A stretch of 64,000 nucleotides of DNA from CAJBLF01 sp964504915 (GTDB taxonomy: Bacteria > Patescibacteriota > Gracilibacteria > Absconditabacterales > Absconditicoccaceae), in contig CAZDFH010000004.1 in NCBI GenBank assembly GCA_964504915.1, positions 81,903-145,902 on the forward strand. The letters run 5' to 3'. Below, one piece after another: positions 27,503 to 39,257 of the stretch (positions are counted from its first letter, which is position 1; every line of letters begins with the position of its first letter). Both the position numbers and the translations under genes were made by a program. A model generated the notes under the pieces. It ran no database searches. It had not been told where the DNA came from and worked only from the letters and a program-made list of their open reading frames with translations.

Positions 27503-28525
27503 ATGGCGATATTGATTACGTGAGGACTTGGATATATCTGATCTCATACTGCGGTGGTATTTGCTAACGCTGGATATGATGTTGTGATTGTAGACAACTT
27601 GTCCAATACGGATGTTGGTGTTTTGGAAAAAATCAATAAACTTATTGCCAAGCCAGTTTCATTTTATGAATGTGACTTAAGAGATAAGCTAGCACTCTCT
27701 GCTGTTTTTCAAAAACATACTATAGATGCGGTTATCCACTTCGCTTGATATAAGTCCGTATGAGATAGTTGTGCACATCCTTTTCTTTATTATGATAATA
27801 ATATCGGAGGAGGCAATACTTTGTATGCAGTCATGCAAGAGTATGGTGTTAGAACGATAGTGTTTTCATCAAGTTGCGCTATTTACGATTCGATCCATAA
27901 CACATTGCCTTATGATGAGAATGCTTCTCTCAAAACTATAAATCCTTATGCCTCTACCAAACTCATGTCGGAGATTATTTTGCATGATTTATCGATGTAT
28001 TTAGGATTCCAGACTATCGCTCTTAGGTATTTTAATATTATCGGAGCTCATCCTAGTGGTTTGTTGTGAGATAATCCTCGTTGAGTGCCAGATAATGTGC
28101 TCCCTTATCTCTATGGAGTTTTGCTTGGTAGCTACGAGCATCTTAATATTTGGTGAAATGATTATCCTACCCCTGATGGGACAGGCGTTAGAGATTATAT
28201 CCATGTCATGGATTTGGCAGAAGCTCATCTCTCTGCCTATGAAGTATTAAAGGATGGTGGCATGAAAAAAATGGATGATGGTATGTGAGTCTTTGATGTC
28301 ATTAATTTGTGAACATGAAGATGAACTAGTGTCATGGAATTGGTTCAATTGACTGAAAAGATTACTTGAAAACAATTGCCATATAAGATTTGACCTAGAA
28401 GGTCAGGAGATGCTGCTAGTGTCTATGCGGATCCTAGTAAGTCACATAGAGTTTTATGATGGAAAGCAACGAGGACAGTCGAAGATGCTATCCGTGATGG
28501 ATGGAATTTTACACAATCACTTTAA
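27503..28525 (+). CDS. galE: UDP-glucose 4-epimerase (GalE-type SDR)
   Basis: 340 residues. ITGGLGYIGSHTAVVFANAG is the Rossmann G-x-x-G-x-x-G motif, with three Gly from TGA. Catalytic Y-x-x-x-K is in NPYASTKLMSE, the Ser/Thr partner in VFSSSCAIY, and the C-terminal substrate pocket contains GVRDYIHVMDLAEAH. It interconverts UDP-Glc and UDP-Gal (or the GlcNAc forms), providing precursors for the following polysaccharide genes. AGAGAG 5 bp upstream of the ATG is a reasonable ribosome-binding site. Confidence 0.94.
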
Positions 28526-28543
28526 TTTTTTAATAATTTTTCG

Positions 28544-28987
28544 ATGAAGACAATTGTTATTGCTTCGTGATATTTTAATCCTATTCATCCTGGGCATATT
28601 GAATGCCTAGAATTGTGTAAAGTGCTTTGAGATGAATTGTGGGTTATTGTGAATAATGATGTACAAGTAAGAAGCAAAACATGAAAATCCGAGGTTTTCC
28701 AAGATGAGCAATTCAGGTTGAGGGTCGTGTCCTCTCTTAAATCAGTTGATAATGTCATTTTATCAGTAGATCAAGATGGCTCAGTATGTAAAAGTATAAA
28801 ATATATCAATACATTGATCAAAGAGAAATATTGATTAGATGCAAAAGTGATTTTTGGTAAATGATGAGACAGATTTGCAGATAATATCCCTGAGGTGCAA
28901 GTATGTAAAGAATGTGATATCGAGATTAGAGATGGATTAGGTGCAAAAATTCATAACAGTAGTGACTATAGGGCAAAGATTGTGTAA
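28544..28987 (+). CDS. Cytidylyltransferase-like nucleotidyltransferase (HldE-C/TagD fold)
   Basis: 147 residues. Starts MKTIVIASGYFNPIHPGHIE with the H-x-G-H nucleotide-binding signature; later KVIFGKGGDRFADNIPE, and DGLGAKIHNSSDYR replaces the usual I-S-S-S-x-x-R. Such enzymes activate sugar or polyol phosphates to NDP/CDP derivatives (e.g. ADP-heptose, CDP-glycerol). The substrate cannot be read from sequence. Follows galE by 18 bp and so probably feeds the same polysaccharide. Confidence 0.82.
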
Positions 28988-29055
28988 TTTTTGTTGGTAA
29001 ATAAAGAGTAAATATTTATTCCTTTCTTGTCGAACTTTATTTCTATATATATCGG

Positions 29056-30057
29056 ATGAAGCTCAAACGATTATTATTCCTTTTGTTGTTTCTTGCACTA
29101 CCTTCATTTGCATATGAGCAACAGTGATTTTCTGGATATCAAGAAATGTGAGACAAGGTAAGTTTTCTCTGTGAGTCTCAGTGTTTTGTGCTTCTGTGAA
29201 ATACCTCTACTAGTGAATTCCTTTCTATAGCTGGTTCGGTCCAGGGAAGCTGAGTCTTTGGCTATGGTTTCCTTGTTGGTCAGCAAATTTACCCTGGAGA
29301 AATAGTACAGGTAAATTGATCATTACCTCTTGATAAACAATTCCGTTATGCAGATGTACAGAATTTTTCTCAACTCCCTTCTTCCACTCAGGTCGTCCTT
29401 ATCTTACAATGATCTTTGCAATCTAATGGATTGACGCTTCAACAGTCGTATATGGACTTTGGAACTAAGATTTCGCAAGGATGGAAGAGTTTCTGGTCGA
29501 TGGAAGGAATGACTCCTTATAGTATTAATTTGAGATATGGTGTCAAAATATGAAGTGCATCTATTGTGAAATATGGATATCGATTATTCATTTTAATCGG
29601 TGTTCTCATTCTCCTGTTTGTGAAGTGATGAAAAGAAAGGAAGGGTAGGATGTTATTTTTCTTATGATGTCGGATTTTCCTTATTATTGGTATAAGAAAT
29701 CTCTTTACCTATACGAGTATTGTACATCAATGACTACAAGATTTTACCTTCGCTTCATCTGATACGAGGACATTCTTTGGATTGTGAGATTATCTCGTCT
29801 TTACTGATAAGGTCAGAAAAACATTACATTTGGATGATAAACATCCACAGAAGTGTACTATGTATGCCGAAAGTGAACCAGATTGGCCATACAGGATTCA
29901 CTGGTCATTTGTCTATATGGAGCCATGCAATCTCATTCAAGATGCTCAAAAAGCCGATTACCTTCTCTTTTACCAGAAGCCAGCACCTGCAGCATTTACT
30001 GGTAAAAAGGTGCTTCTGCAATATCATGGCAATGTTCTTTTAGATAATAATCAATAA
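29056..30057 (+). CDS. Exported membrane-anchored protein, unknown
   Basis: 333 residues. Signal peptide MKLKRLLFLLLFLALPSFAY, an extracytoplasmic beta-rich domain with Cys pairs (FLCESQCFVLLGN), then two membrane helices (LFILIGVLILLFV; LFFLGCRIFLIIGI) and a second soluble domain ending LLQYHGNVLLDNNQ with two Cys (KCTMYAE, EPCNLIQ). Over 15 TGA-coded glycines. It ends 5 bp before the membrane glycosyltransferase gene, so the two are probably coupled; it may be an assembly partner, which I infer from position only. Confidence 0.65.
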
Positions 30058-30062
30058 ATCTT

Positions 30063-31514
30063 ATGCTGGATACATCTTTCTGGTTGCTGATTAAAAATGT
30101 GTTGTTAAATATTCTTCTGCCTCTTATCCCTTGAATATTTTTTCTTTGGATCTTTTTTGGTAAGAAATTTACTGGGTGGTTGTTTTATTTACTCTCATGG
30201 TTTCTTGGTTTTGCCGTGGTGGCTTTTGGGCTCTTTAATTTGCAATTTATTCATTTCGGTATTTGAGTCGGAGAATATTTTATCCTTCTTTGATGTCTCG
30301 TTATTATTTTCTTGTTTAAAATTATTATCCAGAAGGCATCCTTTCGTGCATATGTAGATACGCTCAAAATAACATCACCCGTGAATGCAATCAGGCATTC
30401 TTATTTTTCTTTGTCTGTACAGCAGAAAATATTTTTATTCGTTGGGCTGATTTTTGTTCTTTATATGCTTATTTTGACGTTTATTTATAGAGCTAATCTC
30501 CCTTCCTACTCTGATGATACGTTTGGGAACCGGAATCAGGTTTCCGTCAATGTCTATTATGATGGATGAGTAAAAATTTTCTGAGACAAGTCTGAAATCC
30601 TGGGAAGAGGCAAATTATGATATCCTATTTTTGCTCCTATTTATAAGACAGAAATAGCTACATTCGCTTGATCTTTTGATGATATTTATATCAATATGTG
30701 GCAGTGGTTTCTCTTCCTTGGGCTGATTTTGTTCTCTGCGAAAATTATCTTTGATAAGACAAAAAATATTTTCTATGCCTTATTGCCTGCTATATGTATT
30801 TGTTGACTGCCACTGATCTTTTTCCATGCTACAGAATGATATGTCGATTTAGCTTGTGCTATCTTTGCCGTTATGAGCATATGGGGTTTTTGGAAATTTC
30901 TCGATGCCTATGATGGGGATTATCTTTCTTTGGCATTTCTTTTTGGATTTATTCTTGCTAATATAAAAAATGACGGTACGATTGTCTATTTCCCCTGAAT
31001 ACTTATAGGGTTTGTTTTGATACTCTTACTTCGTAAACAGTTTATATCAGTAGTAAAGGCATTCGTTCGTGATAGGAAAAATCTGTGGTATAGTATCTGA
31101 TCCTTTGCTTTTTTCTTCCTTCCATTTTTGTTGGTCAAAATGTATCACGGTTTATGATTTAATCAAGCTGCTGGAGTGGAGTCTGGCGCTGCATTATCCT
31201 CGTCGGTGCATTGGGAGATTTTTAGACAGTTCCCACTTATCTTTACGGGGTCTGATAATTATAATATCATTCTGGTACTTATTGCTTTAATGATTTTCTT
31301 CTTCTTCAAAAATAAGAAAAAGAATGATCTTGGGAGCGCGTTCCTTCTTATTACTCCTATTGTTATATTTGTTATATTCCTCTTAGTATTTCTTCTTACT
31401 GAAAATTATAAATTCGCTCTTGATCAAACGACGATAAACAGAGTCTTTACTATGTCGTTTGTCATCTTTCTCGCTTTTAGTCCTTTGTTTGCTCTTTCTT
31501 CATGAAAAGAATAA
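30063..31514 (+). CDS. Multi-pass membrane glycosyltransferase (GT-C-like)
   Basis: 483 residues with about ten hydrophobic helices. After two N-terminal helices comes a Y-R-A-N-L-P-S-Y-S-D-D-T-F-G-N-R segment whose Asp-Asp lies just outside the membrane, as in GT-C enzymes that use polyprenyl-phosphate sugars. A later acidic loop GYPIFAPIYKTEIATFAGSF also faces outward. No closer family call is possible. Its last 13 bp overlap the GtrA-like gene. The Asp placement and the GtrA/GT2 neighbours support lipid-linked sugar transfer. Confidence 0.65.
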
Positions 31515-31900
31515 TCGTAAAACTATTATCATATCAAGTGATTAGGTATTCCATCTGATGATGATTGGCTGCTGTGCTTGATTTGCTCATGTTGTATTTT
31601 TTCACAGATGTTTGTCATATCTATTACCTCTATTCCGCTATCTTGGCATTTATTATCAGCTTGAGTTTTGGATATTTTTTCCAGAAATATCTTACGTTTA
31701 GAGATTTCTCAAACAAACATTTACAACAATGAGGACTCTTCCTATTATTCCAGTTGATGTGACAAGGCCTATATATGCTCTTACTTTGGCTTTTTGTCTC
31801 GAAGATTGCATTGTACTATCTCGTGGCTGCGATTATTGCTAAGGCTGTTGTATTCGTCTGGAATTATATTTCGAATTACTTTTTTAATTTCAAAAAATAA
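31502..31900 (+). CDS. GtrA-like flippase protein
   Basis: 132 residues, four membrane helices: VIRYSIGGGLAAVLDLLMLY (R-Y-x-x-x-G motif of GtrA with three consecutive TGA=Gly), SAILAFIISLSFGYFFQKYLTF (conserved F-x-x-x-x-x-x-T-F), then two more, ending AVVFVWNYISNYFFNFKK (the N-F-x-x-x-K/R tail typical of GtrA). GtrA family proteins help move polyprenyl-phosphate-linked sugars across the membrane. The next gene encodes the GT2 that makes such lipids. Confidence 0.88.
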
Positions 31901-31902
31901 TT

Positions 31903-32640
31903 ATGAAAACATTGTCTGTCGTCATCCCTTTCCTTAATGAAGAAAGAACTATTTGCAAAACATTAGAGGAAATTATCGCTGTCGATCTTTCTCGCCTGGG
32001 ATATGAGAAAGAAATTATTCTCGTGAATGATGGGAGTACCGATGATAGTCAATCAGTTATTCAAAAATTTTTGCAAAAAAGTTATCCTGACAATACTATC
32101 CAGTATATAGAAAATGACAAGAATCATGGGAAATGATATTCTCTTAAAGAATGATTTAGAATAGCTACGTGAGATCTCTTTATCGTCCAAGATGCCGATT
32201 CAGAATATAATCCTCATGATTATCTCCCCCTTATCGAGAAATTGGAAAAGGATAATTTGGATTTTGTCTATGGGTCTAGGATTGCGTGAATCAAAAAGTT
32301 TAAAAATAATTATTCTACGGCATCTTTTTTGCTGGGCTGATTGGCCGTTTCTTTCCTGACCTCACTATTGACCTTCAAACGAGTCTCTGATGAGCCTACC
32401 TGCTATAAACTGTATACAAGCAAGCTAAGAAAGTATTTATTGCTTCCACCAGAGCCAAGATTTGAATGGGAGCCTGCGATCACTATGTTACTTCTGCGCA
32501 AATGATTTACCTATGGAGAAGTGCCTATTCATTATACTGCGAGGAAAGTAGCTGAAGGGAAAAAAATCAAATGGAAAGATGGAGTCAAGGCTATTACCAC
32601 ATTATTTAGATGGAGATTTAAAAGATTATCATGAAAGTAG
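31903..32640 (+). CDS. GT2 glycosyltransferase, polyprenyl-phosphate sugar synthase type
   Basis: 245 residues. MKTLSVVIPFLNEERTICKT, LVNDGSTDDS, FIVQDADSEYNP (D-x-D metal site) and FEWEPAITMLLLRKGF with the following R-K are those of DPM1/DPG-synthase-like GT2 enzymes. It transfers a hexose from NDP-sugar to polyprenyl phosphate on the inner membrane face, supplying the GtrA-like flippase and GT-C enzyme upstream. It begins 2 bp after the GtrA stop and overlaps the next gene by 10 bp. Confidence 0.92.
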
Positions 32641-33827
32641 TCCAACTTACTCCCTATTATCCACCTCATAGATGATGACTAGAATCTGTCGCAGAACAGT
32701 TTAGTATATATTTTGTAAAATTATGATTCTGATCATTAATTAATCTTACTTTTGCTGTTGGACAGGGAAGTATCTTTGCGGATGGAGGTTTGTTGGATAA
32801 AAATTTGGAATGAGTGTATTCTCATAATAGGTGTATCGGCTACTGGAAAGATGGCTATCAAGTACTCGTTTTACCAGCATTTGATATCGTGCCCAATTAT
32901 CCTTTCCCCAAATTTTGGCAGAGGCAATATTGGCGTATTTTGCGTTATGTAAGGAAATATAATCCTGATATTATTCAGACACATACGAGATTTTTCCTCT
33001 CGACACTCTTGGGTGGATTGCTTGCTACACTATGGAGAAAGACATGGGTGCATGTAGAGCATGGTTCGGGGTTTGTAAAGGGATTGTCTTGGTTCAAAAG
33101 AATCTTTGCTGATACCTATGATCATACACTATGAAGGTTGTGTTTTCGTTGTTCCACGGCGATTGTCGCTATTAGTCAGGCGAACGTGAAATTTATTCAG
33201 AAGTTTGTTTCTTCCAAGAAAGTTACGGTCATTTATAACGGGATGGAGTTATCTTCTACGCATACCATTACCAAACATGACAATGGCATTATTAAGATGG
33301 CTTATGCTGGTAGATTGAGTACACTCAAGGCAGTAGATATTCTGTTGCATGCTTGTGCTATTTTGGTCGCAGAAGGGCATACTCATTTCACGCTAGATAT
33401 TATTGGTGAAGGTGAGGAGCGTACACTGTTAGAAACATATGTGAGGGAACATACATTGTCTAAGCTCGTTCATTTTTTGTGAGCCCAACCACATGATGAG
33501 ATTATTGACCATATGCTTCCCGCCAAAGATATTGTTATCAATCCTAGTTATCAAGAATGATTGCCAACGTTAGTGGTGGAGTGACTCCTTACGGAGTGCG
33601 TCGTCATAGCTACCGATGTCGGAGGGACAAAAGAGATCTCAGATAAGAAAGACTTGATTATTATCCAACCATGAAGCGTGGATCAACTTGTCGTTGCTAT
33701 GAAAAGTGCTTTCGAAAACTATACTCATCTTCGTGGTCTGTCTCAGAAGGTTGTGAAAGAGAGATTCGATTTACGTAAAAATGCTGAAAACTTTTATGCT
33801 TTGTACAAGAAATTACTTCATGAGTAA
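32631..33827 (+). CDS. GT4-family glycosyltransferase
   Basis: 398 residues. N-domain opening QLTPYYPPHRGGLESVAEQF with the glycine loop from tandem TGA codons; C-domain contains AYAGRLSTLKAVDILLHACA, DIIGEGEERTLLE and the E-x7-E substrate motif in NPSYQEGLPTLVVEGLLTEC. Cytoplasmic retaining transferase of polysaccharide assembly. Start overlaps the preceding gene by 10 bp and the stop overlaps the next by 8 bp, implying translational coupling. Confidence 0.92.
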
Positions 33828-34917
33828 AAAGAAAGTTCTTGTCTTTAATCTGACTACGAGGGGAGGAATGCTTCACTATTCTTCTCAATTTTGTAATGAA
33901 CTAGCTAAAACTCATCAAGTGACTGCTGTGGTCGCTAGCTACTATACCTGAACACTTTATGATGATATAGTGACGTTATTTAAGATAAGGACCAACCCTT
34001 CTTTGTGGTCTTTTGTGCTAGATTCTCTGCTGTTTTGGCATCACATTTCTTTGCTTCTCAAAATCAAAAAATACAAACCTGACATCGTTCACATTATGGA
34101 TAATCATCCATGGTATCCTTTCTATGTGAGGTTGTGTAGACGAATGTGATATACTATTTACGTGACCCAGCATGATCCTATTTTGCATAGTGGTGAAACT
34201 CAGACGCTTCTGGGTAAAGTAGCGGCTTGGGTTAATACCGTATTGAGAAGACGTTCTGATAAACTTATTGTCCATGGAGATAAGCTCAAAGAAGAAGTAA
34301 TCTCGATGTACAAATTTCCTTCTGATAAAATTGTCTCTGTGCCACATGGTAATTATACTTTTTTTACTAAATGGGCTAAGTGAGCTAAACCTAAGAAAAA
34401 TCATTTCTTATTTTTCGGTAGAATATTGGCGTATAAATGATTGGATGTGCTCTTGGCATCTTTGGCACTTGTCAAAGAGCGTATTCCAGATTTCGTGCTT
34501 ATTATCGCTGGTAATGGTGATTTAACATCATATGATCCATTACTTGCTACCTACAAAGATAACATTGCACTCTATCATTATGATATCCCTGAAGACGAGG
34601 TATATCTCTATTTCGAACAGTCAGCATTCGTAGTATTGCCTTACAAGGATGCTACGTGATCTGGGATTATCCCTGTTGCCTATGCATTTGGCAAACCTGT
34701 CATTACGACTAATGTCGGAGAATTGTCGACTCATGTGCAAGCAGGCGAAACGTGATTTGTGGTGGAACCCAATAATCCTCAGCAATTGGCTGAAAAAATT
34801 ATTTTGCTATTGGAAGATACAACCCTTGTTACGACTCTCTGAGCTCATGCTTTCTCATATGCACAATCTCATCTGTCGTGGACTCCTATTGTAGATAAGA
34901 TATATTGAGCCTCGTAA
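33820..34917 (+). CDS. GT4-family glycosyltransferase
   Basis: 365 residues. GGMLHYSSQFCNELAKTHQV is the N-terminal glycine loop; the C-domain has LFFGRILAYKGLDVLLASLA, IIAGNGDLTSYDP, LYHYDIPEDEV and VVLPYKDATGSGIIPVAYAF, where the family E-x7-E is only partly conserved. Then NVGELSTHVQAGETGFVVEP. Nine TGA-coded Gly. Sugar specificity unknown. Confidence 0.9.
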
Positions 34918-34937
34918 ATTTTATGTTCTCTCTCGTG

Positions 34938-35981
34938 ATGATGGATAAAAAATTTATCTCTGTGATTCGGTGATATCATAAGCAAATATTCTCCTTCGAA
35001 AAGGAGCAAAATTATCATATGTTGCCTCTGGAAGTTATGCAAGAGCAATGATATACATGTGAAATTTTTGCTATTGATGCTCAGGTAAAGATAGAAGATG
35101 ATCCTAATTTTGTGCCCTGAGTACATGTGGTGTATTATAAGAACATTTTTCAATACTTGAGATATCTTCGAAGAAATAGGAAATCCATCATATATGCCAA
35201 TTCTATTACTATCAAGACATTGCTTGTGTGAATGATAGGCAAAAGAACCGTATTCTATCCACATGCTTATATCTTCTGAAGTAGTATGCTAAAAAGGTTG
35301 ATCATTAGATTCTTTTATCGCTTTTTCACAAGAGTGAGAGTCAATAATTCTGCAGAGTTCTCTGCTGTCAATACCATCAAGAAGTGACTTGCTTATATCT
35401 TGCCTTTGGCTGTCTCTGAATATTTCTTAGTGAATGATGAAAATAAGCAAAGGAGCAATGGTATTTTTATCGGCAATCTTACCCCTATTAAAAATCCAGA
35501 GTTTCTCATAGATACCTGTATGCTCCTCAAGCAAAAAAAGATTCCCTTTACTATTATTATCGTAGGAGAGGATAGATATTGCAAACAAGGAAAAACATTT
35601 AAAGATTTAGTGCATGCTTTTGGCCTGGATGCTTATTTCCATTTTCTTGGTTTTGTGCCTCATAGGGATATTAAGCCTTATCTAGCTCAATCTCTTCTCT
35701 ATATCAATACTTCTCATTCAGAAGGACAATGTCTCGCAGTATATGAGGCGGCTCTAGCTGGCTGTCATCTCTGCTTGCCAAATATATTGGCATTCCCGAG
35801 TGTTTTCGGTACAAATGCTTTGTATCATGCCACGCCCCAAATATTGGCACATAATATTATCTCTGTGCTCAATCATCCGATACATGAACATCGTGTCCAT
35901 AATCAACAATTAATTCTCGAGAAATATACCTATGCTAACATTAAGCAGGGGACTAAGGATTTATTTATTAATCATCTGTAA
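34938..35981 (+). CDS. GT4-like glycosyltransferase
   Basis: 347 residues from ATG 34938; ATG 34923 in the same frame would add five residues. The C-domain reads GIFIGNLTPIKNPEFLIDTC, IIIVGEDRYCKQGK, FHFLGFVPHRDIKPYLAQSL, then SHSEGQCLAVYEAALAGC, with E-G-x-x-x-x-x-Y-E matching the GT4 E-x7-E motif. The N-domain is diverged and lacks the usual glycine-loop motif. Lies between a GT4 and an acyltransferase gene. Confidence 0.85.
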
Positions 35982-35982
35982 C

Positions 35983-36513
35983 ATGTTTTTGGCTAATTTG
36001 TATAATACATTGGAATTCTGGCTTTGTAGAGTACTTGGACTTATAAAATTTAAACATGTTGGCAAAAAGTCAGTTGTTAAATATTGATTATATGGTAACG
36101 CTGAGCATATTGATATAGGTGATTATGTCTATATTTGAGAGCGCGCACAGTTTTGGTGATTGTGAGGTATCACTATAGGTAATGGCACTATTATCGGTCC
36201 TAATGTGGTCATTAGAAGCTCTAATCACGATTATAAAAGTTGAGATTTTTTGCCGTATGGCCCGGATGCTGAAAAAAAGCCAGTGCATATAGGAGAGAAC
36301 TGTTGGATAGGAGATATGGTAATCATAGCACCTGGATCCATTGTAGGAGAGTGATGTATTATCGGTATGGGAGCTATTGTCTCTGGCACAGTGCCTCCTT
36401 ATTCTATCGTGGTTGGTCCTCGTGGGGAGGTCAAAAAGCAAAGAGATATTGATGTCTACAATCGCCTTAAAAAAGAAGGTAAAATTTATATGAAATACAA
36501 AAAAGCATGATAA
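35983..36513 (+). CDS. Hexapeptide-repeat acyltransferase
   Basis: 176 residues. Left-handed beta-helix repeats are clear: IDIGDYVYIGERAQFWGLGG, ITIGNGTIIGPNVVIRSSNH, then VHIGENCWIGDMVIIAPGSI, and IIGMGAIVSGTVPPYSIVVG. The catalytic His is in SSNHDY. Such enzymes O- or N-acetylate sugars. Many Gly of the repeats are TGA-coded. Starts 2 bp after the previous stop and overlaps the pyruvyl transferase gene by 7 bp. Confidence 0.92.
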
Positions 36514-37556
36514 GTCGTATTACGATTTTGGGTCGATTTGGGTGTGGTAATTTCTGAGATGATGCGATATTACACAGTGAGATTATGCTGTTGAAAGAAA
36601 AATATCCAGATGCTCAGATCACTATTCTCTCCTGAGCTACGGAAAGTTTCCAGCGTTCGTTCCTCGGCTGTTCTCTATTCCCTATGCCACCCATTATGTG
36701 GTATAGATTTTACAAATTATGTAACATTACTTATACGATAAAGTTGTTACATATTTTCCAAAAAACCGATCTTTTTGTCTTGTGAGGATGATGATTTTTT
36801 TCCGATAGACAGTTTTTTGCTGTCGCATGACGACTAAGATGGGTCAAGGTTGCACATTATTTCTGAGCTAAAGTCATTGGGTTTTGTATGGGAGCATGAC
36901 CATTTTTCCATGCAAGAAATATGCGTATTATCAAACGTTCTGCTACATATTTTCATTCTCTCATTGTTAGAGACAGGTCTTCACATGACAATCTTATCGC
37001 TGCCTGATGTCCCCAATCTCTTGTCCATACATTGATTGATCCGGCTTTTTTCACGGCTAATTATCATGCAGTGAAACAACCTGAAATTGGGTTTGTTATC
37101 CATGATCAGGAGGCGTACTTTGTTTCACAAATCAAAACGCTTTTACAGAAGTCAGATTTTTCTGTGAAATTTATTATAGCTGATGTCTTAGATATTGAGA
37201 AAAATAGAAACATTCTGAATGCTTTGGGCGGTGATTCGAGATGCTCCCTGGTGGTGCCTACGTCTGTGCAGGACTTTGTGTCTACGATATGATCATGTGC
37301 TTTTGTCGTCAGTGAAAGATTGCACGGTAGTATTATCTCCTATACGCAGAAAGTGCCTTTCCTCAATGTTTATTATCATTTTAAAGGTCTGGAATTAGTC
37401 CATCTGCTTGGCATTGATAGCTTTTCGGCCGACATCAAAGATTTAGAACATATTGCATTATTAGACTATATCAATAGACTAAATCAGTTCCCCCGGCATG
37501 ATATTAATATGGATACCTATAGGGGTAGCTTATTTACTTTATTGGCAACGCTATAA
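36507..37556 (+). CDS. Polysaccharide pyruvyl transferase
   Basis: 349 residues. GRFGCGNFGDDAILHSEIML is the N-terminal N-x-G-D-x-A motif of the CsaB/WcaK family; TDLFVLGGGGFFSD with three TGA glycines follows; IGFCMGAGPFHARNMR, LIVRDRSSHDNL and SERLHGSIISYTQKVP (R-L-H-x catalytic/binding His) complete the family signature. It adds pyruvyl ketals to sugars, which in other bacteria anchor SLH-domain proteins. An SLH-type protein is encoded at 22330-23754, so a functional link is plausible (inference). Confidence 0.93.
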
Positions 37557-38618
37557 ATGACGAAGCTAAAGATATTGACGGATAGCTGGTGAGAAATTCT
37601 GATTTACCAATTGGCTCAAGTGTCGGATTTTTTTTCTATTGAGAGACTGAATAAAGATTTGCTGGGGAAAAAAAGCTTTGATGGTAGTGAGTTCAAAAAT
37701 GCATTAGAAATGAGAAAGAGGGAATTGGATAGCACATATGATATTCTCCACTATAATAATCGAATGGATATGGTCTTGTGTAGAATTCCGTCCCGTAAAG
37801 TTACCATTTATGAATCACATTCTATCCACTTCGGATTGGATTTGAAAAATACATTATATGATCTAGAGACCCCATGGAAAAAATTTACAGGGTTTTTTAT
37901 CCATTTCATTTATAAAATAATCTTTTTCTTTAGGATAAAAAAGGTAGATGTATATTTTACTGGTATACCCTCACCATTACCCTATGCTCAGAAATTTAGA
38001 AAAGATGCTATTCGATTGCCAAATGCTATAGATTTCCCATTGTTTGAGAGGCATTATGACGCCATTTCCTTGGATAAATCGTTTATTAATATTTTCTTGC
38101 CGAGTGCTATTAGGGTCCAAAAATATCAACAAAAGGCTTGGGAAATTATAGATAATATGAGTCAGAAATATGATAATATCAAGATTTATACGATAGATCA
38201 CAAGACATCCAATCACAAGCTCGTGAAAACATATCTAGACAAATATGCAGATAGAATAGTCTGGCTTCCTATGGTTCCTAGGGAAGATATTGGTAATTAT
38301 TATACGGCTGACTTTGATCTCGTGTTGTGAAGTCTTTGGCCCTATGATGATTACGCTATGCTCAATATGATGGAATTGGAATGCATGGCGTGTAAGGCGC
38401 CTATTGTGGCTATGGATTCATTCGAAATTATAAAAACTCCTTTTGCGCAGATAGAAGATCTGGCTTGGAGAGTATTAGAGGACGTGATGTTTAGAAAAGA
38501 ATATGTCCAGAGAAATTACGATTATGTCAAAAGAGTTCGTTCATTAGAGAGCGTCCATAAGCTCTACTATGATACATTAAAACCGATTGTTCTCAAAAAA
38601 CTAAAGAAAACTATTTAA
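37557..38618 (+). CDS. GT4-like glycosyltransferase
   Basis: 353 residues, start codon immediately after the previous stop. The N-domain (ILTDSWGEILIYQLAQVSDF) has one TGA-coded glycine. FLPSAIRVQKYQQKAWEIID and KIYTIDHKTSNHK correspond to the nucleotide-binding half; LGSLWPYDDYAMLNMMELEC is the acceptor-loop region with Met-Glu-Leu-Glu in place of the canonical E-x7-E. Divergent member; function inferred mainly from fold pattern and context. Confidence 0.7.
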
Positions 38619-38645
38619 CTATCCGTTTTATTTTATTCATTCTCT

Positions 38646-39257
38646 ATGATGAAAAAAATTCTTGCTATTGGTCCCCATCCAGATGATATAGAACTTGGAT
38701 GTTTCGGCACTATGTGTAAATATGCCGATATGTGATATGAGGTACATTTTCTTGTTCTTACTCATGGAGAATGAGGTACAGATGGTGCAAGTAGAATCCC
38801 AGAGGCAGAGAAAGCCGCTTCATTACTCACATGTAATCTGTCTATCGAAAACCTTAAAGATAGATATATCTCTGAAGGAGCGGAAACAATTGCAGTGATT
38901 GAAAAATATGTAAAAAAAATACAACCAGATATGGTCTTTGTGCCTTCAATGCATGATATTCATCAGGATCATAGAGCTGTTCACAAAGCAGCCATGGTTG
39001 CTGTGAGATTAGTCAAAGAAATTTTTGTCTATCAATCTCCTAGTACCACATATGATTTCAAGCCAAATTATTATGTAGATATTACCAAATATATCAATAA
39101 AAAAGTGGAAGCCGTAAAAATTCACTCTTCTCAATGAGGAAAAGTATATATGGCTGATAGAGCAGTCAAAGGTTTGGCCGAATATAGGGCCTTTGATATT
39201 TTCTTAAATGATAAACTTGTCGAAGCATTTGAAGTCTTGAAATTTATTGAGTATTAG
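38646..39257 (+). CDS. PIG-L/LmbE family N-deacetylase
   Basis: 203 residues. ILAIGPHPDDIELGCFGTM contains the zinc-binding H-P-D-D-x-E-L; LVLTHGEGGTDG, RIPEAEKAASLL, MVFVPSMHDIHQDHRAVHKA (H-x-D-H metal site) complete the family. It removes an N-acetyl group from sugars or related substrates, e.g. GlcNAc-lipids. Start could be ATG 38646 or 38649. TAG at 39255-39257 overlaps the stop of the HD protein on the other strand. Confidence 0.94.
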
